Source: Ficedula albicollis
Lineage: Eukaryota > Chordata > Aves > Passeriformes > Muscicapidae
Direction: 5' to 3'
Assembly (NCBI RefSeq): GCF_000247815.1
Contig: NC_021673.1
Location: 39,138,592-39,202,591, forward strand
DNA: 64,000 nucleotides
Shown: in pieces, positions 1 to 13,569 of the stretch
Layout: each line of letters begins with the position of its first letter
Position numbering within the stretch: position 1 is the first letter of the stretch
Notes under the pieces: model-generated
Seen by the model: only the letters and a program-made list of their open reading frames with translations
Databases searched by the model: none
What the model was told of the DNA's origin: nothing
Program-made: the position numbers and the translations under genes

Positions 1-3000
1 CTGCTAAAATAAACCTGGGTGATACATATGTCTCAACATGTTCATTAAAAAGTGAATATAAAAGAAATACTTCCTTCTTATTTTTGGAAACAAAATTATA
101 CTGGACTGAAATCAAATTTTTAAGTGGAAACCTTATGTATTTTGGAAAATTACTCAATTTATATTACCAAAACCTAACTCAAGTTATATTATTTTATCTT
201 TGAAAAGGATCAAACGTAGCTTTATCTTAGACAAATTCAGAACAACAGACAGTGGATTCCACCACTTGTACAAGCAGCATCAGTTTGGACATTTATGCAG
301 CCTGCTACAGCTCACAGCAATGCCCTGAAGGCCTTGGAGACAGTGAGCACTGTTACAAGTCGTGGTACTTCTATTATGTCCCATCATAGCTAGACCAGAG
401 AGAGAATCAAGAAAACCAGAACAGACAAGAACCTTGGCTGGCACCAGGTTTTGATGAGGAAAAGAACCAAGAATCAGGAAGCAAAGAGTTGGTATAACTG
501 CTTACAATGTCCTTAGGTATTAAAGCACAAGCTTAATGCAACTGAAAAGTCAGTATCTCTTCTCATGGCTATTTTGGATACAGATGGTACCAGTCTCACT
601 TCCGATTTTTTTTTTTTTTTTTTTTTTTTTTTAGCGTCAAGTAGTCTTTACCTTGGTTACATCTCACATTAGCTGGTTCCACAGATTAAGAATACATCCT
701 ACCAGTAGCTATACTAGATTGCATTGCTGCAAGCATTGACTAACTGCAATAACAAACAGCTCATTGTACTCCTTACAGTAATTTAACTAGGAATAAGTCT
801 TCCATTGTTTTTGGTGTAATAGAACTGTTCTTGAAAGTTTAAGCTGCTTTCATCAGCATAAGCTTATTAAAATAAATTTCTAGGGTTGCCACCCAAAAGT
901 AACGTTTTCTGCCTCTGAAAAGATACCGTGGGAATTGCGACCTTCATAACCGGGACTGAACTAAATTCTGGAATTATGTGGTAAACCCAGGAGTTAGGCA
1001 AAGCCTGTTTTTCAAAGCCTACGTTTTACTGCCATTTCTCTTATGTGTACCAAACAGTACCTTTCATTACCCACTGCTGTTAATGCATTTCCCTGCATTC
1101 TAAGTATTTAGATAGGCTCTCTTTCATAAAAATGTATCAATAGTACATTTTTGTACTTGCTGTTCTTTTCCACCCCTTTCCAGTATTGTATTTTTAAATT
1201 TACCCAATATACTGACATAGAGGTGTTAGCCATGGTGTTGACAAGTCAGTCAAAGGAAAATTCTGAAGCAAAGAAAATGAGGTATTAAAAGATTCTGATT
1301 TTGTAAACATTGATCTGGATGGATGGCATAACAATTTTGTTTCCAAGATCTTTCTTACACGTTTACTGTATCCACATACAGTCTTAAAAATCCACTTAAA
1401 ATTATCCTAATATACTAATTCATATATGTACGTACAACTTATTCATTTGCAAAAATATCAGATTCTGGTTTTCAGTCATCTTTCTCTTCACATAAAGTTT
1501 TTGGGGTTTTTCCTTAGTTTCAGTAGAAGTCATTCATGCACAGAAAATGAGCAACACACAGAAAGCTCTTCCATTGCCATTTTTCTAATTGCACAACAGG
1601 TTTTCAGAAGCATTTTGTTACCATTTCTGAACAGAGAAACAAAAATAATTTTTAAAAAAGGTTGTAGATGGTTATTTCGCACGAGAGAGAAAAACCACAA
1701 TGAAATTGAATCTATGTGGTACAATCCTCTTTAATGACACAGTGTTGCTTTCTAAGATCAGAGAAACATATGATGCTGCCCTGCTTGCATTTTCACACGT
1801 CCTTTAGCCAAATCTAATTGAAAAGTCCTTTCTCTAATCTTCCAATCCTCTCCAACAATCCAATACTCCTGTTGAGGGTTTTATTTCTCCCCTTTCAATG
1901 ATCCAGAGACATTCATCTGTATTTTGGAAATGGATACAATTTCAAGCTTATTGTTTTCCTTAAAGAAAGACTCAAATTACCTCAAACAAAAAATCCTCAC
2001 GTATCTGATACAAATTCAATGGGATATAAAGGTTTAAAATCCCAGAAGAAAATAAGTGCAGCACAAATTTGGGATGGCATTGTAAGACACCATAAATCAG
2101 ACTGAGTCTCATATCAGGTCATCCTTCACTGGGTAGCAGCTCCATGCTCTCAACTTGGAAGTCCTAAAAAAGCAGAGCACATCAACTTTTCCCAATATGT
2201 CTGAACCATAGAGTGAAAAAGGCAAGGTTTCAGAAAGTCTTTCCACTTGTTTGAACACTGAGTGTTACAGTGAGATAAGCTACATCATAATACTTTACCA
2301 GGCCCAAGCATCTTTACAGAATAGTTTTTAGAGCACTTAAATAATAAGCCCACCTTTCTTGAGAAAATACTTTCTCCAAACAGTCTGGCATACTACTGCT
2401 CTTACCCATGACATAATTTCAGTGTGGGGCCACCTGGAGCAGTGTAGTTTGCAGTAAGAGCTGATGGAGTGTGGCTCCGGGTTACAGGCATCATTTGCAG
2501 CAGATCCTGCATGACTCTCCTGTAGCACAGACTGTGTAAATTACTTGTTAAACTGGGATAAGTTTCTTGGGATAAGTGGAGCACTTTGAAAAACTGTGGC
2601 CAGAAGACGTAATCTCAGAATATGAGACCAGCCACTAGCTCTCCCAATGCTTTTTTTTTTTTGGTTTCTCATAAAACATTCAAGGCTCATGTACACAATC
2701 CATTTTTGCATAGCAGAGAAGAAGTAAATCCAGCGTTGTTCTAAACCCCCCCATGATGTTGCCCAAAGCCTGGACCTGCAAAACTGTGTATTAAATTAAC
2801 CCAATTACTGTTACAGTTTTTGCAGCAGTTCTGGGCCCCTCACATGAGCACACAACCTACAAGTGATTGCACTGCCTCACAACTCCCACAGCATTCATGT
2901 TGCAGCGCTTCTTCGGAAAATAAAATTCTTGGATACAAGACTATAAAGACTATGGTTTCAAGGAGAAACCAAATATTGCCTTCCCCTTGGCACACACTGC

Positions 3001-3865
3001 AGTGCTAAAGTCAGCACAGTGAACTGATGCGATAGGTAAGTGGAAATGAAGTGTTTCCTTGAATTAAAATGTCATCCTTCCACACTTTTCAAACACTATT
3101 TTCCAAGGAATCACTCTAAAGAAAGACTGGCAGTTTTTTCTTATTGAGGTCCTTGAAGGTAGCAGAAAGAGCAATATTTTGTGGTCCATAGGGAGCTTAA
3201 ACACCAATCTGCTTTCTGTATATACAGTCTCACAGATTGAAGTGCCAAAGAGATGAAAGTAAATTTCTGATAAGGCCCTGTTCCTCAGTCCCTCTTGGAC
3301 TTTCTGAACTGCCCAGCTGTGCACCTAGTGGAAAGATGCAGAATACAGATTTGACTTTAAAGGCTGACTTTGCTGGAAGCAAAAGTCACAGATCTCCAGT
3401 CTTACCTTGTTTAATTTATTCTTAATATTCCTGAGTGGCCTCTGAAGAGTTATTTCAAAGACACACAATTTAAGCTTTCACCTACTAAACAAATATGGAA
3501 GACTGAGTATTAAATGTCAGCTTTGCTGTTTTCGACTGCATGCACTGCAAAGAAACATAAGACTAGAATGCATGTAGTAATTGTGCAAAGGGCATTTGAA
3601 GCAGTTGACATCACTCAGCAGCTGACAGCAGGAGACTTGTATCACACGTGAACAGCCTTCGAGTGTTCAAAAGTAAAGTGCTTCAACTGGACAGCTCTTG
3701 TTTAAGAGAGTTTAAAACAAAACCAAAAAGCTGTGGTAATATTCAATGTGCCATGCAGTTGGATTAATGCAGGGTATTCACTGTATTTGCCATTATGCAT
3801 AAACCAACATATACTTCTGGGACCCAACTATTTCTGCTGGGCTCATTGCTGCTAAAATAATTTAC
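1..3865. other. Non-coding AT-rich stretch, no gene seen
   Basis: No open frame here exceeds about 100 codons, and none gives a recognisable protein. The sequence is AT-rich and apparently single copy. The only distinct element is a 27-nt T run at 606-632. I see no transposon ends, CpG-rich patch or RNA gene. An undetected small exon cannot be excluded by eye. Confidence 0.6.
606..632. repeat. Poly-T homopolymer (27 nt)
   Basis: This is an uninterrupted run of 27 T flanked by unique sequence. It could be the tail of a - strand retroposed fragment or simple slippage. I see no recognisable retroposon body beside it. Confidence 0.9.
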
Positions 3866-4010
3866 AGCTACAGAAATAAAAGATGTAAATGTAGTTTTGA
3901 CAGAATAATATAACATTAAGCTTTCTGTGACAGGAATAAGCTACAGAAATAAAAGATGTAAATGTGGTTTTGACAGAGTAATATAACATTAAGCTTTCTG
4001 TGACAGGAAT
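3866..4010. repeat. Tandem duplication, 73-bp unit x2
   Basis: Copy 1 (3866-3938) and copy 2 (3939-4010) both start AGCTACAGAAAT and end TGACAGGAAT. They differ at two positions (TAG/TGG and GAATAAT/GAGTAAT). There is no coding content. The low divergence suggests a recent local duplication. Confidence 0.93.
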
Positions 4011-7000
4011 TGGAGATGTTGAATATGTCTTGACATATTGAAAGTGATTCTGATCACTAGATCTGTAGTGTTGTTCACTTATTGTTAAATGACAGTCATG
4101 GAATCCTTATTTCTCCTTGAGTTTTATTCATTATGAAGCATAGCTTCATTTGGTTCAGGGTCTCTTGGACAAGGGTTTTTACTTTATACACTTACCTTTA
4201 ACCAAAACAGGAATTAACTCTGAATTTTCTGGAAGCAAAACAAAAACTTTTTTTGTCTGCACTTTTACCTACTTCATTTATGGAGAATGAAATATTTGCT
4301 CCTTCAGTCAAGAGACCAAAATGTATAAGTGGTTTTTATTATTTCAGATGTCTTGAGACACATTACAGCAGACACAATAAGACTATCACACACCCCAGTC
4401 CACTCTGCTACTAGAAATTGATAATTTATTAAATTTCATACATTACAGTAATTTTTTTCAGCACATTGGCAAAATATTAAGTACAAGGGTTTCAAGTATA
4501 TCAGAAGCACAACTACTCTGGAACATGATGAGCTTGTCCTAATGATCTGAACTGCTCTGCACCCTCTATTCTGACCATCAGAGCTCCAGTTTTCTCTGTC
4601 ACATCAGCACAGATGACTGCTGCCAGGAATAAAAATAATTCTGGGAGGGAAGAGGATTAAAGTGGATAACCCTCTTGCCAGACAGCAGGACATGCATGAA
4701 CAAACATACAGTGGCCATAGTTCTTAATTCCTAGGCTCAGTCCAGGAACATTCCTCTGCAACTCTTGGCAAAGGGCATCACAAAACTGACCTCTCCTCAG
4801 GCACTATGAAGAAGATTTGTAACAGAGTTCTATCCCACTCTTCTACATCTGCCAAGTGCTTTCTACACACGCTCAAAAATAAAACTGCCAAACCAAGAAC
4901 ACTTCATCCTAAAAGTATTCCTTATTAATAGTACTTGTAGCAAGAAAAGAAAAAGTGCTCCTGGTTCTCCAATCACTTATGCATATGAGCAGTCTTAATA
5001 GACCAAAAAGAAGAAAGAGAAAGAGGTAGTAGTTAGGGACTTCCATTGCATACTTGCTTTACCAGCTGTCTAACAGCATAGGGATAAATCTTGGCTGAGT
5101 GTTTGACCTCACAGATATTCTCTCTTCAATGCAATATTAAATAATCTTCTCCCAGTCAAACTCACTTTGAAAGGTTCATGGTACAGCATGCCTTTCTAGG
5201 GTTTTTTGTTTGATTTTGTAGCTTTACTTCTAAGTTAGGTTATATTACAAGTCATTTTCCTGTCTTCATTTGCAGATAGAGATCCTTACTCTGAGGAGCA
5301 GAATTTCTCTGGAAACAAGATTCTTATTGCAATTTTCCCCTCCAGGCAGTAAAAGAATGTTTTACAGCAAGTAAGTCAAGTCTGCAGCTGTTATCAATTT
5401 TTTATAAAACTAATTTTCTCCTCTTCAAAAGCAGAAATCCATTTTTAAAATTATGTGTAGTTCCATGTTTTGGATCAGCTGTAATTCTGTTCACTAATCT
5501 GCAATCATGCCTGCACTCAAACAGTGTACATTTTGTAAACTGCTGCAAAAAAAGGTGTTATGTTAGACTACTAGGACTTCCATTTCATAGCTCATTTAGA
5601 TGAAAATCTACTTATGGATCCCACTGCAACTTAGCAGACAAGATACTGTCCAGACTATTTCTTCAGATGTAGTCCCCTCCTATCACTTGGTCCTAAGATA
5701 CTTCTACTACTGTACTCTTACCCCTAATGACACAGTAAATGGCATTTAAAACCTTACTTTTAAACAGTCCTGTGGTGCAAGCACTGGAACTCTTTGTTAA
5801 ATGTGTGCAGTTATAAACAGATACCAGCAAAGCTAAAACCTAGCTGAGAAACAGTCTCCAGAAAAGATTGAACTCTATGGACATCTGTCCAAGTGATTGA
5901 TGATTTGGGTTTTTTTAAAATAAGATAGAGTTAGCAACAGAAAAAACATCCAATGCTGTTAAGATTCAATGCAGGAAAAGCATATAAGCCCTTTTTAATG
6001 AACATGAAGGCTAATAAGCTATGTTTACTTCTCAAGCTCTTTACACATATACTCTATGCAGACACTGCCTTGAAGATACACTTGTTTTGTTTACCATGGG
6101 CCACTTAACCTTCACACCTGAAATCTTAGAACAGGCACCATAATACAGCAATGGACCAGGAACAGGTCATGTCATTTGGTCTCTGCTTTCTGACCTGGTA
6201 GATGCCCTAAAACAATAGAGGGGTTTGTGTAAGGCTGCTCTGCAAGGTTTGAGTGTAGAAGATGGATTACATATCTGTACTGCTCCAGAGCAGCAGTTTG
6301 CTGGTAGCTGACAACTTCTCCATCTGCTTTGCCTTCCCTGCTGACCTCTACCAGTTCTCCCCAATTACCACAAGCTATCCCCAGGATTGTCACCTATCTG
6401 TGTAAGCAAGGAATACACCCATTTAGTTTCCCCAACTCCTTGGAGCTTGGTTTTGAAGACAAAATATTCCTACATGCTGTTGGATCCCAGCGGTGGTCAA
6501 CACCAAGGAAAACAGAGACTTATTAAACAATTCAGAATTCCAGTTTGAGACAGACTTCACAAGCACCATAGCTGATCCCCTCAAGACCTATCAGAAGAAA
6601 GTGGATTAGTCTTCCTCATCACTTTCACATTTCATTTGTCCAGATAGCCTACATGGGCAGAACAAATCTCAGCTTGAGGCAGATGTCTTCCACATGGGTC
6701 TGCCATGCCCGTGCTAATGCAAGACAATTAGGCTATAGAATATAATTTCTTCTTTCAGCTTCTGAAGGCCTACACCACTATCTTGCCCTTAGTAATTACT
6801 CCTGCAATATAATTCCTTAGGAAAACAGGCACTTTTTCCTTCTTAGAGGCTAGTGTAACAGGTACATGTTTTTCCCAAACTTCATTCTCTTTTTCTTGGT
6901 GATTTGTGCTTTACAAACTGTATTTCTGCAGCCAGAATCCCAGATTACTGCTTAAGAGCAGTATATGCTCATCTCCCAGTGAGCACAGGAACAAACCCTT

Positions 7001-8097
7001 AAAAGGTTTAGGTATTTTGGAAAGACTGAAGACAATGCTGAGAAATTAACTATACCACACAGCTCTCAATTAGCCAGCTAAACCTGGGTGCTTCTACACA
7101 GAATTATTTGTGACTAAGCTGAGTGGGCACTTTTACTACTCAGTGCATTTCACACAGCTCCTTAAAGATTTCATTTTTGAAAGAAAGTGCACTATAGGAA
7201 AATAAAAATCACCAGCCAAAAACATAGATTCAAGGGACTGTGTAACAAGCAATAACAAGGTTCTGTCTAAGTCATTCTGAAAGCATTTAAGGCAGCACAA
7301 CATTTATAACTGTCAAGCTATTGAATAGAAACTTCTCAGACTGCAGCAAAAGAAGCTGGTTTCTCAACACTTTATGCTATGTTCCATTATCTTTAGCCTC
7401 CACCCTCCTGATCTTCCCTTCCCCATCTTTGGTGATCAGCTTCTGTCTCATTTGCTAGTCTGAAGTGCTATCATCACAAATGAAAAAGAAAAGGACATTT
7501 AGATGACTTACATTCCCAGTTTTATTTTTGGCTTTCTTGACCTTCTGGCAAGTTGTTTTACCACAAAAATTTCATTAAAGTCTCTATTAAATTCAGAATG
7601 GAAGATGTCAAGGAGGATGGAAACTATTTTAAGGTCATTAATAACTATAGAGAAGGCAATTCATTAATGCTGTATCAAAACAGCAAAGGCAATAATAGCT
7701 TTCTGCATTATGGGGCATCTTTTCTCCCTTGCATAAGGGAGAGTGCTCTCTTAGATTATTAGTAATTTCTTCATATGTAAAATTAATCTACACTGATTCC
7801 ACTGAGCCAAGGAGGTACAATGCTATGGAAAAAAGATCTTGGCATAAAACCCTCAAAGCCACAGCATATAGAGAAATGGGTACTTATCACATGGTCTGAT
7901 CAACTGTAAAAAGAAACCAGCTGAAATCTGTGCTTTTATTCCTGTTTCTACCTCTGCAGAGACACTCTTTCCAGAATTAATAATGGGAACATTTCTGACC
8001 CACCTGTCACAGTCAAATATGGATTTTCCCATATGTCTTACATCAAGATTTACATTAAACAGGTATGAAACTGCAAATTGTCTATGAGACTCCTTGA
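4011..8097. other. Non-coding stretch, no gene seen
   Basis: This is AT-rich sequence with only short, unconvincing open frames (73 codons or fewer) and no recognisable repeat family. Nothing can be supported here beyond unique non-coding DNA. Confidence 0.6.
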
Positions 8098-8705
8098 AGC
8101 CTTACTTTTCCTTTCCAAATCAAAACATTGTCTGAGATACTTGTCTGCCTTTCTCTCATAGGGAAGGTCTCTAGGGAGTAAGTCCAGACAGGAACAGTAA
8201 ATTCCAGGACCACAGTAGCAAAGCCAGCGTCCTGTACAATGTCACACACTGAAGGAAAACACTTGCAGCAGACATAGGGCGCTACAACCATCACCAAATT
8301 AAAGTCACACAAAAAGTGATGTGTGCCCACTTTCAGGGAGCTCTGCCTGCTCTAGTGAGCCAAATGGCACAGATCCTGCTCTTCACCTGAGGAAATTCAG
8401 TCTCTCAGTGCAGCTTACATTGGGTTGAACTGCGCTCTCTTTCCAGCAGGGCAGCTCTGTCCACAGAGCGTAGTTTATTAATCCAGACATAGCCCTAAAG
8501 GCCAGGACGTCACCAGAGCACATATTGTAATATACAGGGCATATGTCAGTAAAAGTGACATTTGCAAGGTCAGGGCTGCAGAATACAGGGACACTCCATT
8601 TCAAACAAAGTAGAATATGTAAGTGGAAAACAATAATGAGAATGACATACAAAATAGCCCCCAATCTTTTAGCTGCTCTAATGGAATCTGGCAAAAATGC
8701 TGAGG
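8098..8705 (-). other. Weak candidate exon(s) of an unrecognised membrane-type protein
   Basis: On the - strand, an open frame ending at 8383 (codon TGA) and open back to about 8720 encodes a short basic stretch and then a hydrophobic segment (GAILYVILIIVFHLHILLCL). After that comes a roughly 70-residue part with several Cys and two N-glycosylation sequons (NVT, NVS). A second frame (8330-8082) contains another Cys cluster and VVLEFTVPVWTYSLETFP. Splice-like signals exist: an acceptor-like CTTACCTCAG upstream, donor-like CAG/GTGAAG and AAT/GTAAGC, an acceptor-like TTTTCCTTCAG, and donor-like AAAA/GTAAGG. The simplest donor-acceptor pairing that I tried does not keep phase. The frame length is no longer than chance frames elsewhere in the window, and I recognise no family. 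It may well be noise. Confidence 0.15.
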
Positions 8706-8911
8706 TAAGATGCTCAATATTTTATTAAAAAGGCTGCACTTTAACATTTTAAACAGTAATATACTATTTTAAAGTGTATTGGAAAAAAATCTAAGAAAGC
8801 CTGAGGACCAAAAAGAGCTAGATTGAGTTCAGGGATTTTGGTTAAGAAAGGAAAGTGAGGCACTATCAATTCCTCCAAAAAGCCCCCCAAATAAATCAAT
8901 TTCAAAACCCA

Positions 8912-8947
<36 letters not shown>

Positions 8948-11900
8948 AAAGGAGAGATAAGGCTTGATAAAAGGTTTATTCTAAGTAGTTGGTAGGACTG
9001 GCACTCAGATAATGCAATACTGATCAAAGGTTATATAAATGGGACAATTGCAATGGACATATGACAAAGATTTCATTTTGATCATGAGTTCACACATCAA
9101 GTGACAAGTTTAAAAAGTCACTGTGCACAGCACATGCACTGTTTATATAAAGTGACATTGTTATGGGAGCAGCAAGGCAGACATAACATTCCATTAATGG
9201 GCAGAGAAGGTTATCCATGCATTTGTACCCAGAAGTCAAGGTCACAAATTTTCCAGAAGTACAAAGGATATCTGTTCTTTACAGGAGAGGATGGAGATAG
9301 GAGAAGGATGTAAAATTGTCTCCCATTTTGGGGTTTTTTTAACATCTATTATCAACAATGCAATACATAGTGCTATTTTTACATTTGAAAGGTGCTGTTT
9401 ATGACACTAAAACTGAAGTACGTGTTCCACTGTCTGAACTTGATATTTGTAGATCCTGGGCTCAACACTTCCACTTTGTTCCTTGAATTATTGATCATGG
9501 GCACAAGGCTAACCAGGAAGTATGTAGACTGAGCAGGACACATGGTATGGCAGGTCAATTGTCATGACTAGTACTGAGCAGAAACAGTTACTGGATCAAA
9601 AAATTTAAGTTGTCCACATTTTATTTTAATATTTTAAAATTTTGAAGGAAAGTTGATAATGAAGGCTTAATAAATTACTGCAGTCTGCAGAAAAACCTTA
9701 TTATTTCAGAGATAAATGCTTCACAGGAAACAAGGGGTGAGAGAGGAAGAAATCTTTCACAAGCTTTTGTGGGAATGGAAACAAAGGAAAGTTTAAATTA
9801 CTAACAAAGCTAGAGATAAAGTTAGATGAATAAATGAGTTAATGAAAAACAAATTAATCCTCTTAAGTAATAGCCCTCCAACTCAGAGTTAGAAGAACAA
9901 ATAGGGAAAAAACTTAAGAGGCAATTTCACTATGGAAGAGATTGTGTCTTCAGACCAGTCCCTAACTAAAAATCAAGAACACTCAAAATATTCTGAACAT
10001 GTAAGATTGCTTTTGGGAAAAGAAAGCAAAACAAAGGCATCCAATCTAGCATGAGGTTTCTAAACAAAGAAGTCTTTGTGTGTGTGTGATATCACTTCTT
10101 CAGTTATCTTCACCCAGGAAAAAGCTGCTGGCCATATAAAGGCCAATTCCTGAAAACCCAGCTGACTAGTTCTTCTGCACAAAAAACACCAACACAAAAA
10201 GCCAAACCACCCACATCTGTAACAGCATAACTGCAGGTAATACTAATTGGAGGACTTAATTAAAAGCATGTTAAGAAAAACGAAAATATTTTTAAAAATC
10301 AGTTTTCATACTTTTGTGACAATAAAACAAAGCAGTGGTATTAAAATGTTTTCAGTTGTAAAAAGCTCACACAACTCATGTCAAACTCTTACTTCATCCC
10401 TTCTGTCCTTATCTGGGAGCTCAGACAGACAGGTAAAGCAGAGTTAGAGTAAAACAATTTTTCTACCCCCGTTTTTAAGGGGTTTGTTTCTTGTTTTCCC
10501 AGAAACCAAGTAATCCCCCTGGGGAGTTTCCAAAGAATAAAATTTCCCAAAATCATGTTTTGGCCAGAAGTCCCATAACTACATGAGCAGAAACAAGCAA
10601 CTTTGTCACAGAACATGTGACAGAGTTACAGGTGTTTGGACCATCAAGACTGAGATGATGAAAAATTAAATTGAAACCAGGCTGATCCACTGTGGAAACC
10701 ACATATATGGCACATCCAGAAGCCAGGATGTTTTTCACTTTAATACACATGTGTGTAATATCTAGAAGCATTCAGAATTTGAGGCATAAATGTTTCCAAA
10801 ATAGATACAGTGCATGTTTGAGGTGCAAAAGGATGAAAACAGTCTCTCATTATTCTGTAGATAGCAAAGCATTTAGCCTAGAGGCAAAGGAATACAAAAT
10901 TATTTTGGGAGGTTTCCCTGAAAGGCTTGGGAAAAGTTTTATGGCAACAAAGTCCTGTAGGGTGTCTAAAGAGCTAGAAAATTTTAAAAATTGGTTAGAA
11001 AATACTAGAGCAGTTATTTTATGTGGATAACCTCTGTTACATGGCCAGGGCTGTGTCCAGGCTCAGAGTATTCCCTTGGGCATGCTCTAACCCAGTACCT
11101 AATGACTCCAGGAGAGCCTCCAAGAATCCCACGGCATCACAAGCAGTGGCAAAGCCAATGGAAATAAGCACTCCATGGGCTGTTACACTAGTTAGGAGCA
11201 GAACTCTGGGAGCAAAGAATTTAATTATATCTATTTTGATGACCAATATAGTACTATATAGCACATATGACAATTAATGTTCCGGTATTTCAAAGGATCA
11301 AATTATACAACCATGCAGATGAAGTACCATATTTTGTGTCATGCAAGAATATCACCTATTAAGAGATAACTACGTCTTTTTTAGGAATCTAAACTGAAGC
11401 AGCTAAATTCTCCTCCTGAGACTGTTTTAAGACAACACAGTAAGATGCAAAAAAATCCTGCTGCAGATCAGAGTGATTTAAACAAAGATAAACTGTTTTT
11501 TCCTAATTTGCAGGAACTACTTTTCAGTGGCTAATTTCATTTGGGATTTTATTTCTCAGGTTTTTCCATTCACTTCCGTTAGCTATATGGTCACAAGACT
11601 GACATACAGCTGCTGAATTTTAGTGGGTGTATGTAACCATTCCTTCAAAACAGCAATTTTCATACATGAAAAAATTTATCCTCGCTGTTAGATTCTCATT
11701 CTGCCATTAAGTTCACTCAGAAAGTCTGTCCTTAGTATATTTTGTCTCTAATTAGAAATACTATTTCAGTAAATTACTACGCCAATTTCCCTACCTATTA
11801 AGTTGTCAAAAGCAATGTATTTCATTCAAAATTTCCCTCTTAAGGTCAGGTCAGCCCATATATCCAGGTCAAAATTTGAAAGCTTTTTTGAGAGTAAAAA

Positions 11901-13335
11901 AAACCCAACTCTCCTAGAATAAGAACTTGATATTTTAGCACTTCATTTGAGTATAAGTTTAATTATCTATAAGACTTATCACTAGATTTTGCCTAAATCT
12001 GTTGGCATTCTTTTCACTTCTGCCTCATGTTTAAGATTCAAACTCTCAGAAGCAGGCTTTTAATTAGCTGCTGGGGAAAAGTGAGACTTTCTGTATAAAA
12101 AACCTGAGAATTCCTATTCATTGTCTGTATTGAATATCTGACTCTGAAGGCAATATTGAAAGGAGATAAAGCTCTGCCTGATAAGGTTGTTGGTGGAACA
12201 GATCAGATAAATCACTTGACCTGAAATACTGCCCTGGACACTATCTCCAGTGCAGAAAGCTAAGAAAATTACTCATGACTGAACTGCTGACAGTTTGGTA
12301 GAAACTCAGAGGAGACCCTGCAAAAAGAGTGCTGCTGGATGGAAGTAAAGGGAGAAAACCACAATCAAGTTAAGTTTCCCCTTTTGGTATTACTCACACT
12401 TATTTATACCCCATATGGAGGTAGTGGAAATTTTCACAGTAAAAAGTAAGGGAAAATTGGTCTTTGATATCTAAATGTACTGGTCTTATCTTGCAAGTAA
12501 TAACATTACGTGGCTTGCTTATTTATCTGATAGTATGAACTTAGAGAAAACATGATAAACTTGCAAAAATATTAAGTCCACTGAAACGCTTCACTGAACT
12601 GTTTACAGAATAGGACAATGGTATGAAATTGTTCTGGAAAAAAAAATCAATAAAATATATGTTCACTTAGAAGGGGAAGAAATTAGTGCTACCCGTAGCA
12701 CATTAAGCAGCATCAGGTCTGTGTTTCTTGCTTATAGTTACTTTTTGCAATGAACATCAAATCCTCCTTGCCCAACCCAGCAGTCCTTTCAAAACTAGTG
12801 GAGCGAAATGTTTTCCTACACCCAGCTTATGGGACACAGTCCTTGACTGCAAGAGGGCAGGGCAAGAGCAGTGCCCATCACCAGATGCCACACTACCACG
12901 ACCATGACAAAAGGTGGTGAATCTCAGCAGCACTCAGGCACTTGCATTGGGCAGGGAGGGAACAGAGTGGAAAAGCAGAAGGCAATAGAAAAAGGTTGTG
13001 CCTCTAAGGTGATTTGGACAAAGTTGCTGAACAGCTACCAAGAGAGATTTTTGTTCCTAATTCATCACCTGGAACATCTGGTCTTAAAAACTTCACAGAC
13101 TGGAAACCAAGTGAAAGGAGAGATGGCATTTGGCAGGGACATAATGGCCAGGGTGGCCTTGAAGGAAAGAAACCAGAACCTGAGATGCCACTTACATTTC
13201 TTCTAAGCACTTCACACATACTCTGCAGCATGGTACTCGTAGTTGATGTTACTTTCCCAGGGGGCTGGCTTCCTGATTTTTCTACCTGATTAATCATTCC
13301 CTGGTTATAAACTAGGATAGCTACCCGAACTTCTG
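8706..13335. other. Non-coding stretch, no gene seen
   Basis: The region is AT-rich with a 33-nt A run near its start and a short (GT)n at about 10078-10088. Open frames of about 110 codons (for example 10692-11030 and 12871-13206) give no recognisable protein and look like chance frames. Confidence 0.55.
8913..8945. repeat. Poly-A homopolymer (33 nt)
   Basis: This run of 33 A is followed by GAAAAGGAGAG. No retroposon body is evident immediately 5' of it, so it is listed as a simple repeat. Confidence 0.92.
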
Positions 13336-13569
13336 CCACCTGGCTTTTTTTTTTAACCAATGGTTTGTTTTGAAAAAAGAGGCAGCAATGCAGTTTCAGG
13401 ATTTCAAAAACTAGATTCTCTCTCCTGCTTGTAAGTTATCAAGAGAAATTCTCCACCTGGCTTTTTTTTTTAACCAATGGTTTGTTTTGAAAAAAGAGGC
13501 AGCAATGCAGTTTCAGGATTTCAAAAACTAGATTCTCTCTCCTGCTTGTAAGTTATCAAGAGAAATTCT
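13336..13569. repeat. Perfect tandem duplication, 117-bp unit x2
   Basis: Copy 1 (13336-13452) and copy 2 (13453-13569) both run from CCACCTGGC to GAGAAATTCT. By eye I find no mismatch, and even the internal T10 tract has the same length in both copies. The perfect identity points to a very recent event or an assembly duplication. Confidence 0.95.

Noticed and set aside
5016..5031. let-7-like word GAGGTAGTAG
   Set aside because: The match to the mature microRNA breaks after ten bases and there is no complementary arm to form a precursor hairpin.
11037..11273. 78-codon - strand frame with SIGFATACDA, faintly like a MATE-type transporter segment
   Set aside because: Only about ten residues resemble the SVGF...SACDT-type motif that I recall, and the following residues do not match the family. 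There is no neighbouring exon or splice support, so it is probably coincidence.
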